Assembly: GCA_009741485.1 (NCBI GenBank)
Contig: CM019218.1
Span: 43,384,681-43,448,680 of the forward strand
Source of the DNA: Malurus cyaneus samueli
Taxonomy: Eukaryota > Chordata > Aves > Passeriformes > Maluridae
Direction of reading: 5' to 3'
Length of the DNA stretch: 64,000 nt
Numbering within the stretch: the first letter of the stretch is position 1; each line of letters starts with the position of its first letter. The notes under the pieces were generated by a model. That model made no database searches. It was not told where the DNA came from and was given only the letters and a program-made list of their open reading frames with translations. Positions 13,613 through 24,922 of the stretch are shown here, piece by piece. The position numbers were made by a program, and so were the translations under genes.

Positions 13613-16600
13613 CTGATTTAACCCTAATGGAAACTGCAGTGTTTGTGAAGCTAACTGTGGAGAATAAAGAGGAGGAATATTATGTTTTAAGATTGTCCTC
13701 CACCCACTTGAGACGTATTAATGCTTTTGTTTGCTTTAAGGGTTGATTTTGTGAACTGGCATCCTTGAGGTTTTGCAAGTCTTCCAAATATTATTGCTTG
13801 AAGTTTTCAGGAATCAGCATCCATAAATTCTTGTGAGATTTACAACAGTAACCTCCAATTTATTGGGATAAATTAAATTATTTTTATATATAAAGATCAT
13901 ATGTACAAAGTTCATATGCAGAAATAATGTACACACATCAAGCTTTTTAAAAACCAGTGCACTTGAATTTGCCAGCCTAGAACTTTCGTTCTTCTTTTAA
14001 TCCAGTTTGCTGCCAGTACTGGTCTGAGCCCTGAAGTAAACCACAAATGTTTGTGTCTTGCAGTGCCTAGATTAACATTTGCAGAGTATTCATTGACTTG
14101 AATTAATTGGCAATTAGCTAACTCAAGTTAAAAGAGGAGTGATATTTCTCTCTAGACATTCCTTTAATTGCTCATCCAGCCGAAATAGACACTGCTGGCC
14201 AGACCAGGGCTTTCCGCTCGTTTTTTAAATTTTTGACAATGCGCTCTGAAGTGAAATGAAGAGCAAGCAACATGTGTGTGCAGATGATCTTCTGAAAATC
14301 AGTGGCTAGTTTCCATACTACAGAAATTTATCAGTGCTTAGGTTGGTTGTATTTTGAAAGAAAACAAAAGACTTCCATTTACCATTGGAAAAAATCATAT
14401 GTATTAAATATAGCAAATGTACCTTCACTTTTTGAAGTAGTTATTGTTCTTATGGTTAAAAATGTGGATAATAAGGTACTTGTGTTTAACATTTCTAAAA
14501 GACTGGGAATATAATTGACAATGAATATACAATAAGTGCTGTATTTAAACAACAGAGTTGTTTCATTATTTATTACTCTCCCTTTCGCATTTAAAAAAAT
14601 AGTTTCTTTCCAATCGGTGTCTTTGGCAGACTTCAAGTTTGGATAGTATTAAAAACATTCTCTCTTGTTCCTAGAATGTTTCTTTCTCCAATGAAGAGCT
14701 GTAGTAACAGGATCATTAGTAAGATGCTACTATTTACACAACTGCAAAGTCCATATCAAATAGCACCAACTCTGAACTCTTAGTGCTTTATTCAGTCTGC
14801 TAGAGAAAATTGCTATACAAAATGCAAGGCAAAAGTAAATGTGTCTCTTCTGAAATCCTGTCCTTGGCCGAAAAGTCATGAAGGTGATTGCCAGTTACAA
14901 TATTGGCCACTTGCTGTGGTCATGGATTCACAGTGAATATATTGTCTCAGCTAGAGGGAAGCTTTTATTTCTCCATCTCTGCAGAGTATTCTTCTTGGGT
15001 AAAAGAAGCATCTTCTCTGTGTACTGCTTCAGGATGGGCTGTCCACCTTTCCAGCTGAACTAAATCTGTCCCTTGCTCATCACATAAGCTCCTGTCCTTT
15101 TCAAAAAAGATCTGTGTATCTGTAAGCATCCACGGAGTGGGAGTTTGCCAGCAGCAAAATGCACAGGCGTAGTTATTAGCAGGTCACTGCCTCATTGGGC
15201 TCTATGAGGCCTATACACTTCCCTTTGCTCTTCTTCCTTCAATGGCATCTTTGTGTCATCTGGGGTTTCTCATGCTCATTGGTTTCCAAATTGTGGCTTT
15301 TAATTATGAAAAGACAGTGTTAACTTACACATCCCCTTGCTCTTCAGCATGTTACTGTTTTCTTCTTTACTCCCCAAACTGCAATTATAGGGCTGGTTCT
15401 GATGCAGTTCAGTGGCTAAGATCAAAAGCAGCCCGATGTTTGCAGTTCATTGGATGCAACAACCGATTTGAAAGCCCCAGCATGTCAGTGTCCAGAGTCC
15501 CCAGGAATGACCTATAGATGGAGATCTGAGGTGTGCCTGAAGCAGTGAGTGTGTGACAGCTATGTGGGTGGTTGAGGGAAACTTCAAGCAGTTGATTCCC
15601 ACAGCATCTTAGATTTTCTGTCAGGACAGACCACAGTTAACTTTAGTAGTCACAAAGGTTACTTGCCTGCATTTGAGGGGTTAATTACTCATGAAGCTGA
15701 CAAGTTCAAGCTCTATTTGTCAAGCCTGGCAGACTTGCTGTAAGCCAAGCCAGTGCAAAATATCCTCTTGGCAGCAGCAGCGTTGTTTGTTTTCCTTTGC
15801 AGAAGATGCAGGTACCTGTGCTGGCCTGTGTAGATAAGATTTACAAATAAGGATATAACTTATTGACACATCTGTATTGGAGGATTTATATAGTTTTGAA
15901 CTGCTCATTAACAGCTGCATATACAGGAGAGAGGAAAAAATGGAAGATGCACTGCCTCTTCAACAACCCTGTAAACACACCTTGGGCACCTGTTTCCAAG
16001 CAGGCATTTCTGCCACTTCCATTATTTCAATAACAGCTCAGCAGTATATGCACACAGTTGCCTCTCTCTAAGGTCTGTTATTATGTAGATAAATAATGCA
16101 TCTTGAATGGTTTATGTTCTCTCTGTCAGTGGAAGGGCATCTTAAGAATCAGAAGCCCACAGAATCTCAAATCCACATTTAAGTAATCTCTCAGTAGTTA
16201 CACAATTGACTGAAATTACAGGACAGAAACAAAAGTCCTGAGTACAAACCCTTCATGCTCCAGCTCAAGTAGGCTTTCTTCATAGGAGCAGGAGGGTGTT
16301 ATCCTATAGATGAACTTACTAAGAGGGATTTTTTTGGTTTTTTTGCTTAGGCTGGCATGCAAATGTCAGAAGGAAGCGGTCAGGGGAGGAGGGAGGAAGC
16401 AAGGCAGAGCGACGTATTTTATTTTTATCCTAAAATTGCTTTCAGTGAATTAAGTATAGTGGAAAGTGCTATCTTGAGCTGTTCAGAGGGTTGTCTAAAA
16501 TTTCTATCTCCACAAAACAGACAGCAATGACAGTGCATTTCTTTTCTTGATTTTTAAAATGCAAATCAGGCAAAAAGGAAAGATGCATTAAATCTCCCAT

Positions 16601-19145
16601 ATTTTCTCATTCTGCTCTTTGATACCATAGTATAAATCCAGAATGGCTTCTTGAGGTCAGTGAAATTAATTCAGTATAAAATCAGTGTAATTCAGTATTG
16701 GTTTTATTTTTGCAAAGTGTTTGGTGTCTTCTAACAGTTGATTAACATTTTATTGGAGTAAACAGAATGGTTTAGTCTGAATTTTTGAATTTCTGTGGTT
16801 TGTCAGTAACTACAAGGGCAGAGGACACGGTGAATATACCTTGTGCAGTGTGACAGTGTCCCAGAAGTTCCTGGTTAAACCCTTCTACAGCTCAATGTCA
16901 GGGTGCTTCAGGGAGCACAAAAGAAAAATAGTTTACAAATCAGCCATGATCAGTGGGACAGATGTCTTGATTTGGGAGGAACAAGATTTGAAATCCAGCC
17001 CTGAGATATCAAAGTCTGGTATATCACTAGTGAAGAACCAGCTAGAGAGCAGTTGTTTCTCACCTTTATGGACCTCTGAAAATAATTGGTCTGCACGATG
17101 TTACATTACAGCACTGTGCACAGATCCTGGGAGTCTAGATATGAAGGACTGAGTTAGAAGTTCTGCTGAGATTTGGAAGTGTTACTAAGAGCAGTGTAAA
17201 AGTGCTGTCATTGTGCTGCAAGAGTGATGGAAGGCTGTGGTTTGTGCTAGAAGCAGGAAGGAAGCAATCGGCACAGATTGAAACAGTGCACGCTTTCGAC
17301 AGGGTGGTGCTGAGTAGCCTCCATCCAAACACAGAACAAAGCCAAAGGGAAGAAGCGTCAGCAAGGCTGTGGGTGCTCTGAACAGTGAACATAGAGCCAG
17401 TAGTGCTTTGCTTAATATTATAAATTGAATAGGAAAAATGCAGACAGAAGAGTGAGTGTGGCTGGACATCACAGCATCTTCCCCCAGCTCTGCTTCTCGG
17501 TTGCTTCAGGCAGAGGACATGCTCTTGCTATACACAGTTTCAAATGGATTTGTCAAACATTGCATTCTTACTTTTTGTGACTTGTTTATGTCGTGGCTGA
17601 AAGTGAGGATGTCAGCATTTAACCAGATGAGACTGAGAAATTATGTGACTAGAAATATCCAGAACACTTGTGCATGCTATAAAAGAGATGTGACTGGAAG
17701 CGAGTTGGGAGTTTATTTCTCCTCATAATAGCCAGTGATTAATAGTTCCAAATTTGTGATTAACTGTGTAGCAAAAAGATGGACAAGTACCTGCAGAAGA
17801 TTGCTGAAGTCCCTGATGAAACTCTAGTTCACTTAATTGGGCCTAGTTTGTAGTAAGGCAATAGTCTATTTGTCCCTTCATAAGATGTGAAGTCCTGTGT
17901 TCAGTGTTTCACTGGGCTGAAAAACTGCTGGGTTCAAGTTCCAGATAAAGGACTGCGTTTGTCTTCATGGTTCACATTAGTGTATGGAGTTGGCTTCTTA
18001 ACTGCAACCTAACCTAGCATCTGGGAACTCACTTAGACTCTTTTCTCCTGTTTGGTATCATTGCTCATAAACATTCCGCAAAGCACAGCAGGTCTTAGTG
18101 ACACTGGGGAGGTGCCATTTCTTTTTTAATTCAGTTATAATGGAATTAACCTAAATGGCAATTTGTGATGTAGTGTGGGGAGTGGGATGGGATCCAGCCT
18201 ACTAGGTGTTGTGCTGTACGAGCTTGTTAGACAAGAGTAAACCTTGAAGAAACAAACAAGATCTCTCTTGAAAAACCTATAAAGTACAGTTTTCTCAGCT
18301 GTTTCTGTTTTTCCAAAACAAATGTTCTTAATGGCAGTAGAGTTGAGAGTTCAGGGGACCATCTTAAACTCACTAGTGGGAGGTATCTCAATGTACCTAC
18401 ATGTAAGTCGCAGATTCAGATGAAAATTTTGCAGAAGATAATGGCTCATGTATGTTACTTACCTCTTTCTTTTGACTCTTGGTGTTTTGTTCCATATTTT
18501 GATGGTAGTTCAAATATCCTAATCCTGATAGGGATATCAATATCCTTTTGCCAATATAATCAATTAACAACACTATCTTACTTGAGGACAAGAATATACT
18601 AAGTAATAACAAATAAGAACTTAGAATTGTATCGGTATTTGCTGATGTTCCTCCACACCACAATGACATTCATCACAGTGTTAACTTTATCTGGCAGGTT
18701 AAACTAAAACAGTAAGGGAAACCATAATTACGTGGCTTTTTACTGTGATCATGGAAATTTTGGAAGGAGCTAGAGAAAAGTAGAAGCTATGGCTACGCTG
18801 CAAACATTTGACCATCTAGTTTTGTTGATTTCCAAGCTTTTGTTGATGTCAGGTGTCAGCAAAAGCCCTTAGTCCAGTGTGGTTCAATTGCCAGAACTTC
18901 TTACTGGTAGAATGCACTTTGAGTGGTGAAAGTTGGACTACAGAGCTCCAACAATACCAGTTTTAGTAGCAGAAGCTGCAGGAGCATCAACAGTATTGGT
19001 GGCTTCACTGCCAAATGGTCACAATGTGGGCTGCAGGGTCTTTACTCACAAGACCTTTTCTGACTGGAAGAGGTACTAAAGGGAATTTGTTTGCATATAA
19101 GTTGCCAACAGCTAGATGGTGTTCTAATAGGAAAAACCTCAACAA
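13613..19145. other. Presumed BRSK2 intron 1, right part, no gene seen
   Basis: Mostly AT-rich sequence running up to the exon's 3' splice site. Open frames such as 15242-15517 and 16841-17152 (+) show no domain or conserved motif. No further exon, RNA gene or named transposon was recognised. Confidence 0.5.
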
Positions 19146-19336
<191 letters not shown>

Positions 19337-19342
19337 GTAATT
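19337..19342 (+). promoter_or_regulatory. BRSK2: 5' splice site after BRSK2 exon 2
   Basis: AAG|GTAATT: the exon ends on a complete lysine codon and is followed by GT. In the BRSK2 protein the next residue is valine (VEREIAIL), which would begin the next exon. The intron is therefore phase 0. The +5 base is T rather than the preferred G, so the site is moderate in strength. Confidence 0.85.
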
Positions 19343-20001
19343 TTCTAATGTGAGATTTAAAAAAAAAAGATTAAGTTCCTGGCTTCGTGTCTTCTGTTCC
19401 ATGCAAAATTAATATCTTTAATTACGTATAACAAACATCCCTGTCAGTACTAGGATTATGCGGAGCATAATAACAATAATTTAGTTATGGGGGAGGTGAG
19501 GGCAGCTGAAATGAAATGGGAGAATGCCTGTGCTTTGTGCACAAAATAAACGGTCAGCTGCAGTCAGTGCTTCTCTGCTGGGGCCATTGTATGTGCTGGG
19601 CACCTGACTTTAGGCACTACAACAGTGTAGTTTTGGTACATTGCGGGCTGAGGTGTGCAAATGCCGGTATGAAAAGATTTAACAGAGGCTGGTGAATCTG
19701 TTACTTGAATACTCCTACTGCTTGCTCCAATGCATGGATTCTTTATGTTCTCATGTGCCAAGGTCTGTGACTACTTAAAGCTGTTGTAATTCTGTTTACA
19801 ATCCACGGAGCTGTGCCATTGGAAACCATCAAAGTGTTTGTCTCGATGGTCCCAATGACTGTTAAGTGTTCAGAAGAGCTTAGTTTGTTTTTTACCTAGC
19901 CTTGTGATTCTCCTCACATGAATGTCATTGATTGATCTTGGAAATCTAAAAATAAAATAAATGTATGCATAGCAGTTTATTCATGTGATTTGGTGACTAG
20001 A
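19343..20001. other. Start of presumed BRSK2 intron 2, no feature recognised
   Basis: AT-rich DNA with a short A-run near 19360. There is no exon, RNA gene or clear repeat. Confidence 0.5.
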
Positions 20002-20090
20002 GGGGCTAAATTCAGCTTGATGGGAGGGAACACAACTGCACTGCAATCAACAGAATTCCGTCACACTGTCACCTGCAAATTACGCTAACA
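20002..20090 (+). repeat. Possible second relic of the palindromic amniote repeat
   Basis: GGGGCTAAATTCAGCTTGAT is followed by 'CACTGCAATCAACAGAATTCC' and 'TCACACTG'. This resembles the same remembered family as at 13530 (GGGCTAAATTCA.. CCACTGAAGTCAATGGAGTT). Divergence is large and chance similarity cannot be excluded. Confidence 0.3.
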
Positions 20091-20126
20091 GGTTTGCATG
20101 CAGTGTTGAGCACTTCATTGAGGTGA

Positions 20127-20166
20127 CTTCCCTATATAAGCACACAGAGCTTCCCTATATAAGCAC
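20127..20166 (+). repeat. Tandem duplication, two 17-bp copies at 23-bp spacing
   Basis: CTTCCCTATATAAGCAC occurs at 20127-20143 and again at 20150-20166 without a mismatch. The copies are identical, so the duplication is recent or the motif is constrained. Each copy carries a TATATAA-like box, but nothing else here suggests a promoter. Confidence 0.9.
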
Positions 20167-20844
20167 GTCTTTACACTGCTGTTTTCCATATGGACTTCTG
20201 TGTCAGCTGCTTCCCAGCACAAGTAAGTGTAGCAACCTTACTCACAGCAGAAGGAAAATGGAGTTTAAGCAAATTTGCAGTCAATGAATGTTACACAAAA
20301 CATGTAAGTTTCTAATTTTTTTCAGACAAGGATTCTGAAAGTTTATATTCAATTGTAACACATTCAGACTTTACTTTTCTGGAATTTCATTGATGTATTC
20401 CCTCCCTGCAGTACTGTGGATTCAAACAGACTTCTAATATGATTAGAAAGTAAAATAGGTAAGAAAATTGTGTGTAAATGGTAAAATCTGAATGGGGCAC
20501 TAAGCCCTGAATACTTTCCAGAGCAAAATAATAAGAATATTTATTTAAAAACATGAACATCTTGTTAAGTGAGAGACACTGTCTGGTATTTGTATAAAAC
20601 ATTTTATTTACCTCACTGATTTTCAGAGGAGGCAAATCACTTTAGCATAGCAAAGCAATCTCTCTGCTTTAGCTATGTTGCATTACCTCGGTTGTAGTAT
20701 GAAATCTGAGTAGTGAAACGGTGTGTTAGGCCCTTGTTTACACAGCCACATGCTGCAGCGTGCCATGTTTTCTGTTAGATTGTACAGCATTCTTCTCCGG
20801 AGGAAATTACATGTTGCATTGTGGTTCTCATTTTCTGAGTCTTC

Positions 20845-21405
20845 TTGGTGCGATTTTCTCTTTCAAGGATTCTGTTCTCTGTGCTCAGGAGGTTGGAACA
20901 ACAGATGGGATTGAAGTGGTTTGCCCAGTTCTTACATAAATTTAGTAACCGGATATGTTTTCAGGAATGCCCTGTGTCTGGTGGTCATGGACAGAGCCTG
21001 AGACTTCTGAGTGAATTTAGAATTGACAGTACTGTTAGCCAGTTTAATCCAGTCTGGATGGAGGGGAAAAGTCCTTGCAGATTTTGGCAATCCCAGTGTG
21101 ACCACTGTGGAGCCAGCAGCCACAGGGAGATAGCCAACAGTGAGGCCAAGTCACCATGGTGTGGTGGCATTCCTACTTTGCAAGTATTCAGTAGTTTATC
21201 AGTTCCAGTGTCTGTCATTGCCAGTGGGCCGTGCAGAGCAGCCCCTGGAGCCAAAGGATTCAAGACCACAGCTTCTCTTCCAAGCCAGGCCCAGACTGAT
21301 GGATTTTGTTTTAATCCATCCTTGGACAGAAAAGCTGGATCTGACAAACATGCACACCTGCCACATGAAGCTGTAACAGTGCAGTGCTGTGGCCATTTAT
21401 CCTAG
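20845..21405 (+). other. Longest open stretch in the window, probably not a gene
   Basis: One frame stays open for 186 codons, from a TTG at 20845 (first ATG at 20905, about 166 codons) to a TAG. A minus-strand frame of 120 codons (20985-21347) overlaps it. The translation is rich in Ser, Cys and Gln and has no signal peptide, membrane segment, zinc-finger spacing or other domain that I recognise. The region has higher GC than its surroundings, which by itself lengthens chance frames. No Kozak context, splice pattern or polyadenylation signal supports a gene. It could be a lineage-specific exon, a worn repeat, or chance, and chance is most likely. Confidence 0.2.
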
Positions 21406-23052
21406 AGCATAAGGAAGAAGTCTGCCTCACAGTCCTTTCAACATCTAAAGTGACAGGCATAAGCAAATGCAGCAGGCTGCTTTCTTTGTCATCATTATTC
21501 TGTTTTGACTTGCTTCTTGTAGCCTTCATCTCTCCAGTGCTTTTGCAGTGTGTTATTCTGTATGTTCAGGGAACGGTCCCTTCTCTCTGCAGCTGCTCTT
21601 CATCTGAGCTGTGCAGAATTGAGAGGCATTTGGTAAAGTGCTTTCTAATCATAACGTTGTAGTATCGATATTTCTGGAGAGAAGAATTTGGAATTGAAGC
21701 AGCTGGTCTCAATTAGCAGAACTGCTGCTATGGAGATGATGCACGGGCAGGCACGATGCAGCACAGGCTGCAGTAAATGTATCATCCAAACGTTCACTGC
21801 CCTGTCAAGGGATGGGGCTGCTCAGTGCACATGCAGCCTTTTGCTTTGTCATGCTCTGACTTGGTAAACGCAGGCTGGGGAGCAATGTTCCTTTCCTAGC
21901 TCAGGCTTGGGCCTCTCTGTTATCCTGGCTTTGGGGCAAAGCTGCAGATGTAATTTCACAGCTGAGGAAAAAGGGTTGGTTCTGTTCTTGCTCCTGTCTT
22001 CCCACAACTGGTAAAAGCTTCACTGGGTTTCTTCAGCAGCACTGCGGCCATCCCTGCTGATGTGGAGACCTGTGTCCCACAGTACTTCCAGGTTGCCCTA
22101 GCACAAATTGGCAGGAAAGATTTCAGAAAGCAGTTGCAACAGGGAGAGTATTGAGATTGAAATATGGTTCATTAATTTCCCTGAATTACATCTGGATCAC
22201 TGACAGGGAAATTAGGCCTGGAATAGAAAAAGTTGTCTATAAAGCAATAAGGTTTTCTGAGAAGGCAGGTTCACTACTGATGGTTGCATTTTCAGTATCA
22301 GTACAAGCATTTGGAGTTTATAACTTCAGAATATAAAAGTTAAAGCAAATCTTTCCTCTGATATCGCAAAAACTTATTTGGAAACATTGAAGTGTCTCAT
22401 GAGATATACTCATAAAAGTCCCTTCTCCTCTTTACTGCCTCAGCCCTCTTCCACTCCCATCTTCCAAAGAATAAACAACAAAAAACCTACTCTTTGGTGA
22501 ACCATCAGACAAAATATTGTTTGGGCACATAGTGGTGGTAGAAACAATGGGAGCATGAAGGGTGAAGAATGAGAAGGGGACAGCTGGCCTTGGTCTAATT
22601 GCTTGAACATGCAGGCATCCTCAGAAAGCCACAGATGTCCCAGGCCTGATGACTGGAGCCCAGAGCTCCATATGTGTGCTTTGTGTCCATGTGCCTTTTG
22701 TTTCTTCTGAGTCCTCCAGGGCTGGCCTTGAAGCAAGGCAGATATTTCCAGGGCAGGGGATGGGAAGAAAAGCAGCCCCACTGTTATGGAGCTGTTTTAA
22801 CACAGGTGGTGGGTTTGGGGAGGCTCTGAGTTGGTTTGGTGTCTTGTGGGCTAATGACCTCTGCTTCCAGAAAATTCTGAACACAATTCTCTGTGTTTCT
22901 GAACCAGGAAAGCTCTTGCAGAGATCGCTACTGAGGATCCCTGATTGCCTGAAAATAGAGTGGAAGGATAGGTAGGAGAATCCAATATCAGTTCCTCTTG
23001 GAACTGACAGGATAACTTAGGGAAGCACACTTGTAAATAACCTCTGCTTTGC
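21406..23052. other. Intronic DNA without recognised features
   Basis: No exon, RNA gene or named repeat seen. Frames at 22440-22975 overlap on both strands and lack domains. Confidence 0.5.
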
Positions 23053-23262
23053 ATGGTCTTTTCGTCATCTCTTCCTTCTTCCCGAGCTTCTAGGTCAGTA
23101 AGTGCTTATCTCTCTGCTACCTTATCCTACTTTGGAGTCTTTCCTTCTTTCTCCATTTTCTTTCAATTGTTCTTTTGTCTCTTTTTAACCCATTTGTTCT
23201 TCATTCCTCTCCATTCTGTGACTTCCTTTTTTCTGTTTTTCCCTCTTTTGCTACCGAAAGTC
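23053..23262 (+). repeat. Pyrimidine-rich tract of about 210 bp
   Basis: The + strand is dominated by C and T, with repeated TTCC/TTCT/TTTC words (for example 'TCTTTCCTTCTTTCTCCA'). It is an imperfect low-complexity tract, perhaps a decayed (TTCC)n or (TTCT)n microsatellite. The open frame across it follows from its composition. Confidence 0.7.
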
Positions 23263-24895
23263 ATGTAATTGCTGTCATTGTTGCAAAAATTGCTGAAATG
23301 CAGCATGTTTAAAATGCCTGTTCCTCAAAGAAAAAAAGTTTAGAAATTGGGCACAATTTAGAAAGTATCTGAGAGAGTAAGTAAACAATCAGAGATCATG
23401 TTTTATAAGACTGGGGGGACTTTCTTTATTAAACAGAAGACTAAGACATAGGTTAATCATGCTCTGTAAATATTAATGAGGAGGATAGGCATGGGGTAAC
23501 AGCAGATATTACAGTCTTGGGTACAAAAAGCTGATTGCAAACTAATAGTTGTAAGCTGTAGGTAGATTAAATGTAGAAATAGTAGGCCTGTTTGACCACT
23601 GGATGAAGTTACTAATCGGAACAAGCCACCCAAAGCTCTAGTGAGTTTTTCTTCTGAAAGACAATTAAACTTCACGTTAAACTGCAGTGTGTTTTTCTAA
23701 AAACCAAAATCTTAGTTCAACTGCAGATGCTGGACGTGAAGCAGGAAGTTGAAGATGGTTTCCTGATCCATGCTATACATTAGCTCAGATTAGATCAATG
23801 CAACAGCCTCTCTGGCCTGAAAATCCATGGAGCTGTGAATTTCAATCATACACTTGAAATCTGTGAAAAGTCACATATCCCTGTCTGGGGCATAAAAGAG
23901 ATGCACTTGTGTAAGATGTCTGTAGAAGCAGGGATTTAGGCTCCCCCAAGTGAATTTAAAGAAGGTAATACTTGAGAACAGCATCTTATACTTTGAATAC
24001 CTTATTTTCAGACTTTTCAAAGAACAGACTGTGATACTGGTTGACCTAGCTGTCCTCAGCTGCTGACTGCAGACTGGTCTACAGAAATCATTACCAGAAT
24101 ATCAGAACAGTGGCAGGGAGAAGCTAAATCTGAGGCAGAGACAGAAGTGGACTGAAGTTGCTTCAAGTTCAGTTTTGATCATAACAAGGGCAGTTTCCCT
24201 GAAACTTAGAAAGCCAAACTCACCTACTCCAAACCTCAATTCCACCAAATCAATATTTTTTCTAACGTATGCAATAGTGGCCTGATTGTTTTCCAGCACA
24301 AGTATTTAGGAGTTTTGCTTTTGATTGCAGTGGAAATGGCATTAAGCTGCTGCTGAATCACACTGAGTACCTCTACCATTGTGAAGAAATGAACAGAGAC
24401 AAGGCCATGGGATATCCTCAGTGAAATACATTTAAAATAATCTAGGATACTGGCATACAGGTTTTGGGAGGTGGTTATATTAAAAATACAAAATGGGAGG
24501 GAAAGTATTTCCATTTATTAAACAGAAGTACCAAGAAAAAAGGTTTTAAAGCATTCATCAAACTTTCCAGGACTCCCTGATTAAGAAGCACTATGCTAAC
24601 TTGCTGACATTCATCTGTTATTCTTCTGATTGGCTGGCATATTGCTGTGAGAAGAAAATAATGCAGAAGACCTTGTACTTGTGGGGAAAAAAAAAGAGAT
24701 GAAAGGATAAAGGAAATAAATCTCTCTAGAGCATGCACATGCTCATATATTTTCTTACTGTTGAACATGCAGTTTTCAATGTATAAATGAGTATATTCAT
24801 GCTTCGACACTCTCATCCTCATTGTGGTTTATCTTTAACCTGGAGCATTACCATATGCTTGTCAGCTTTTAGCCCTGGAAGAGAGCAGATTAGAA
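23263..24895. other. Intronic DNA without recognised features
   Basis: AT-rich with chance frames only. Nothing exon-like or repeat-like was recognised. Confidence 0.5.
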
Positions 24896-24922
24896 GTGTG
24901 TGTGTGTATGTGAGTGTGTGTG
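24896..24922 (+). repeat. (TG)n microsatellite, interrupted
   Basis: GTGTGTGTGTGTATGTGAGTG and further TG units, with A interruptions. It is a short dinucleotide repeat and may be length-polymorphic. Confidence 0.9.

Noticed and set aside
20127..20166. Paired TATATAA boxes as a promoter
   Set aside because: No start-site context, downstream exon or CpG enrichment. Better explained as a small tandem duplication.
23053..23262. 71-codon frame rich in Ser, Phe and Leu resembling a membrane protein
   Set aside because: The hydrophobic codons come from the pyrimidine-rich low-complexity tract on the + strand.
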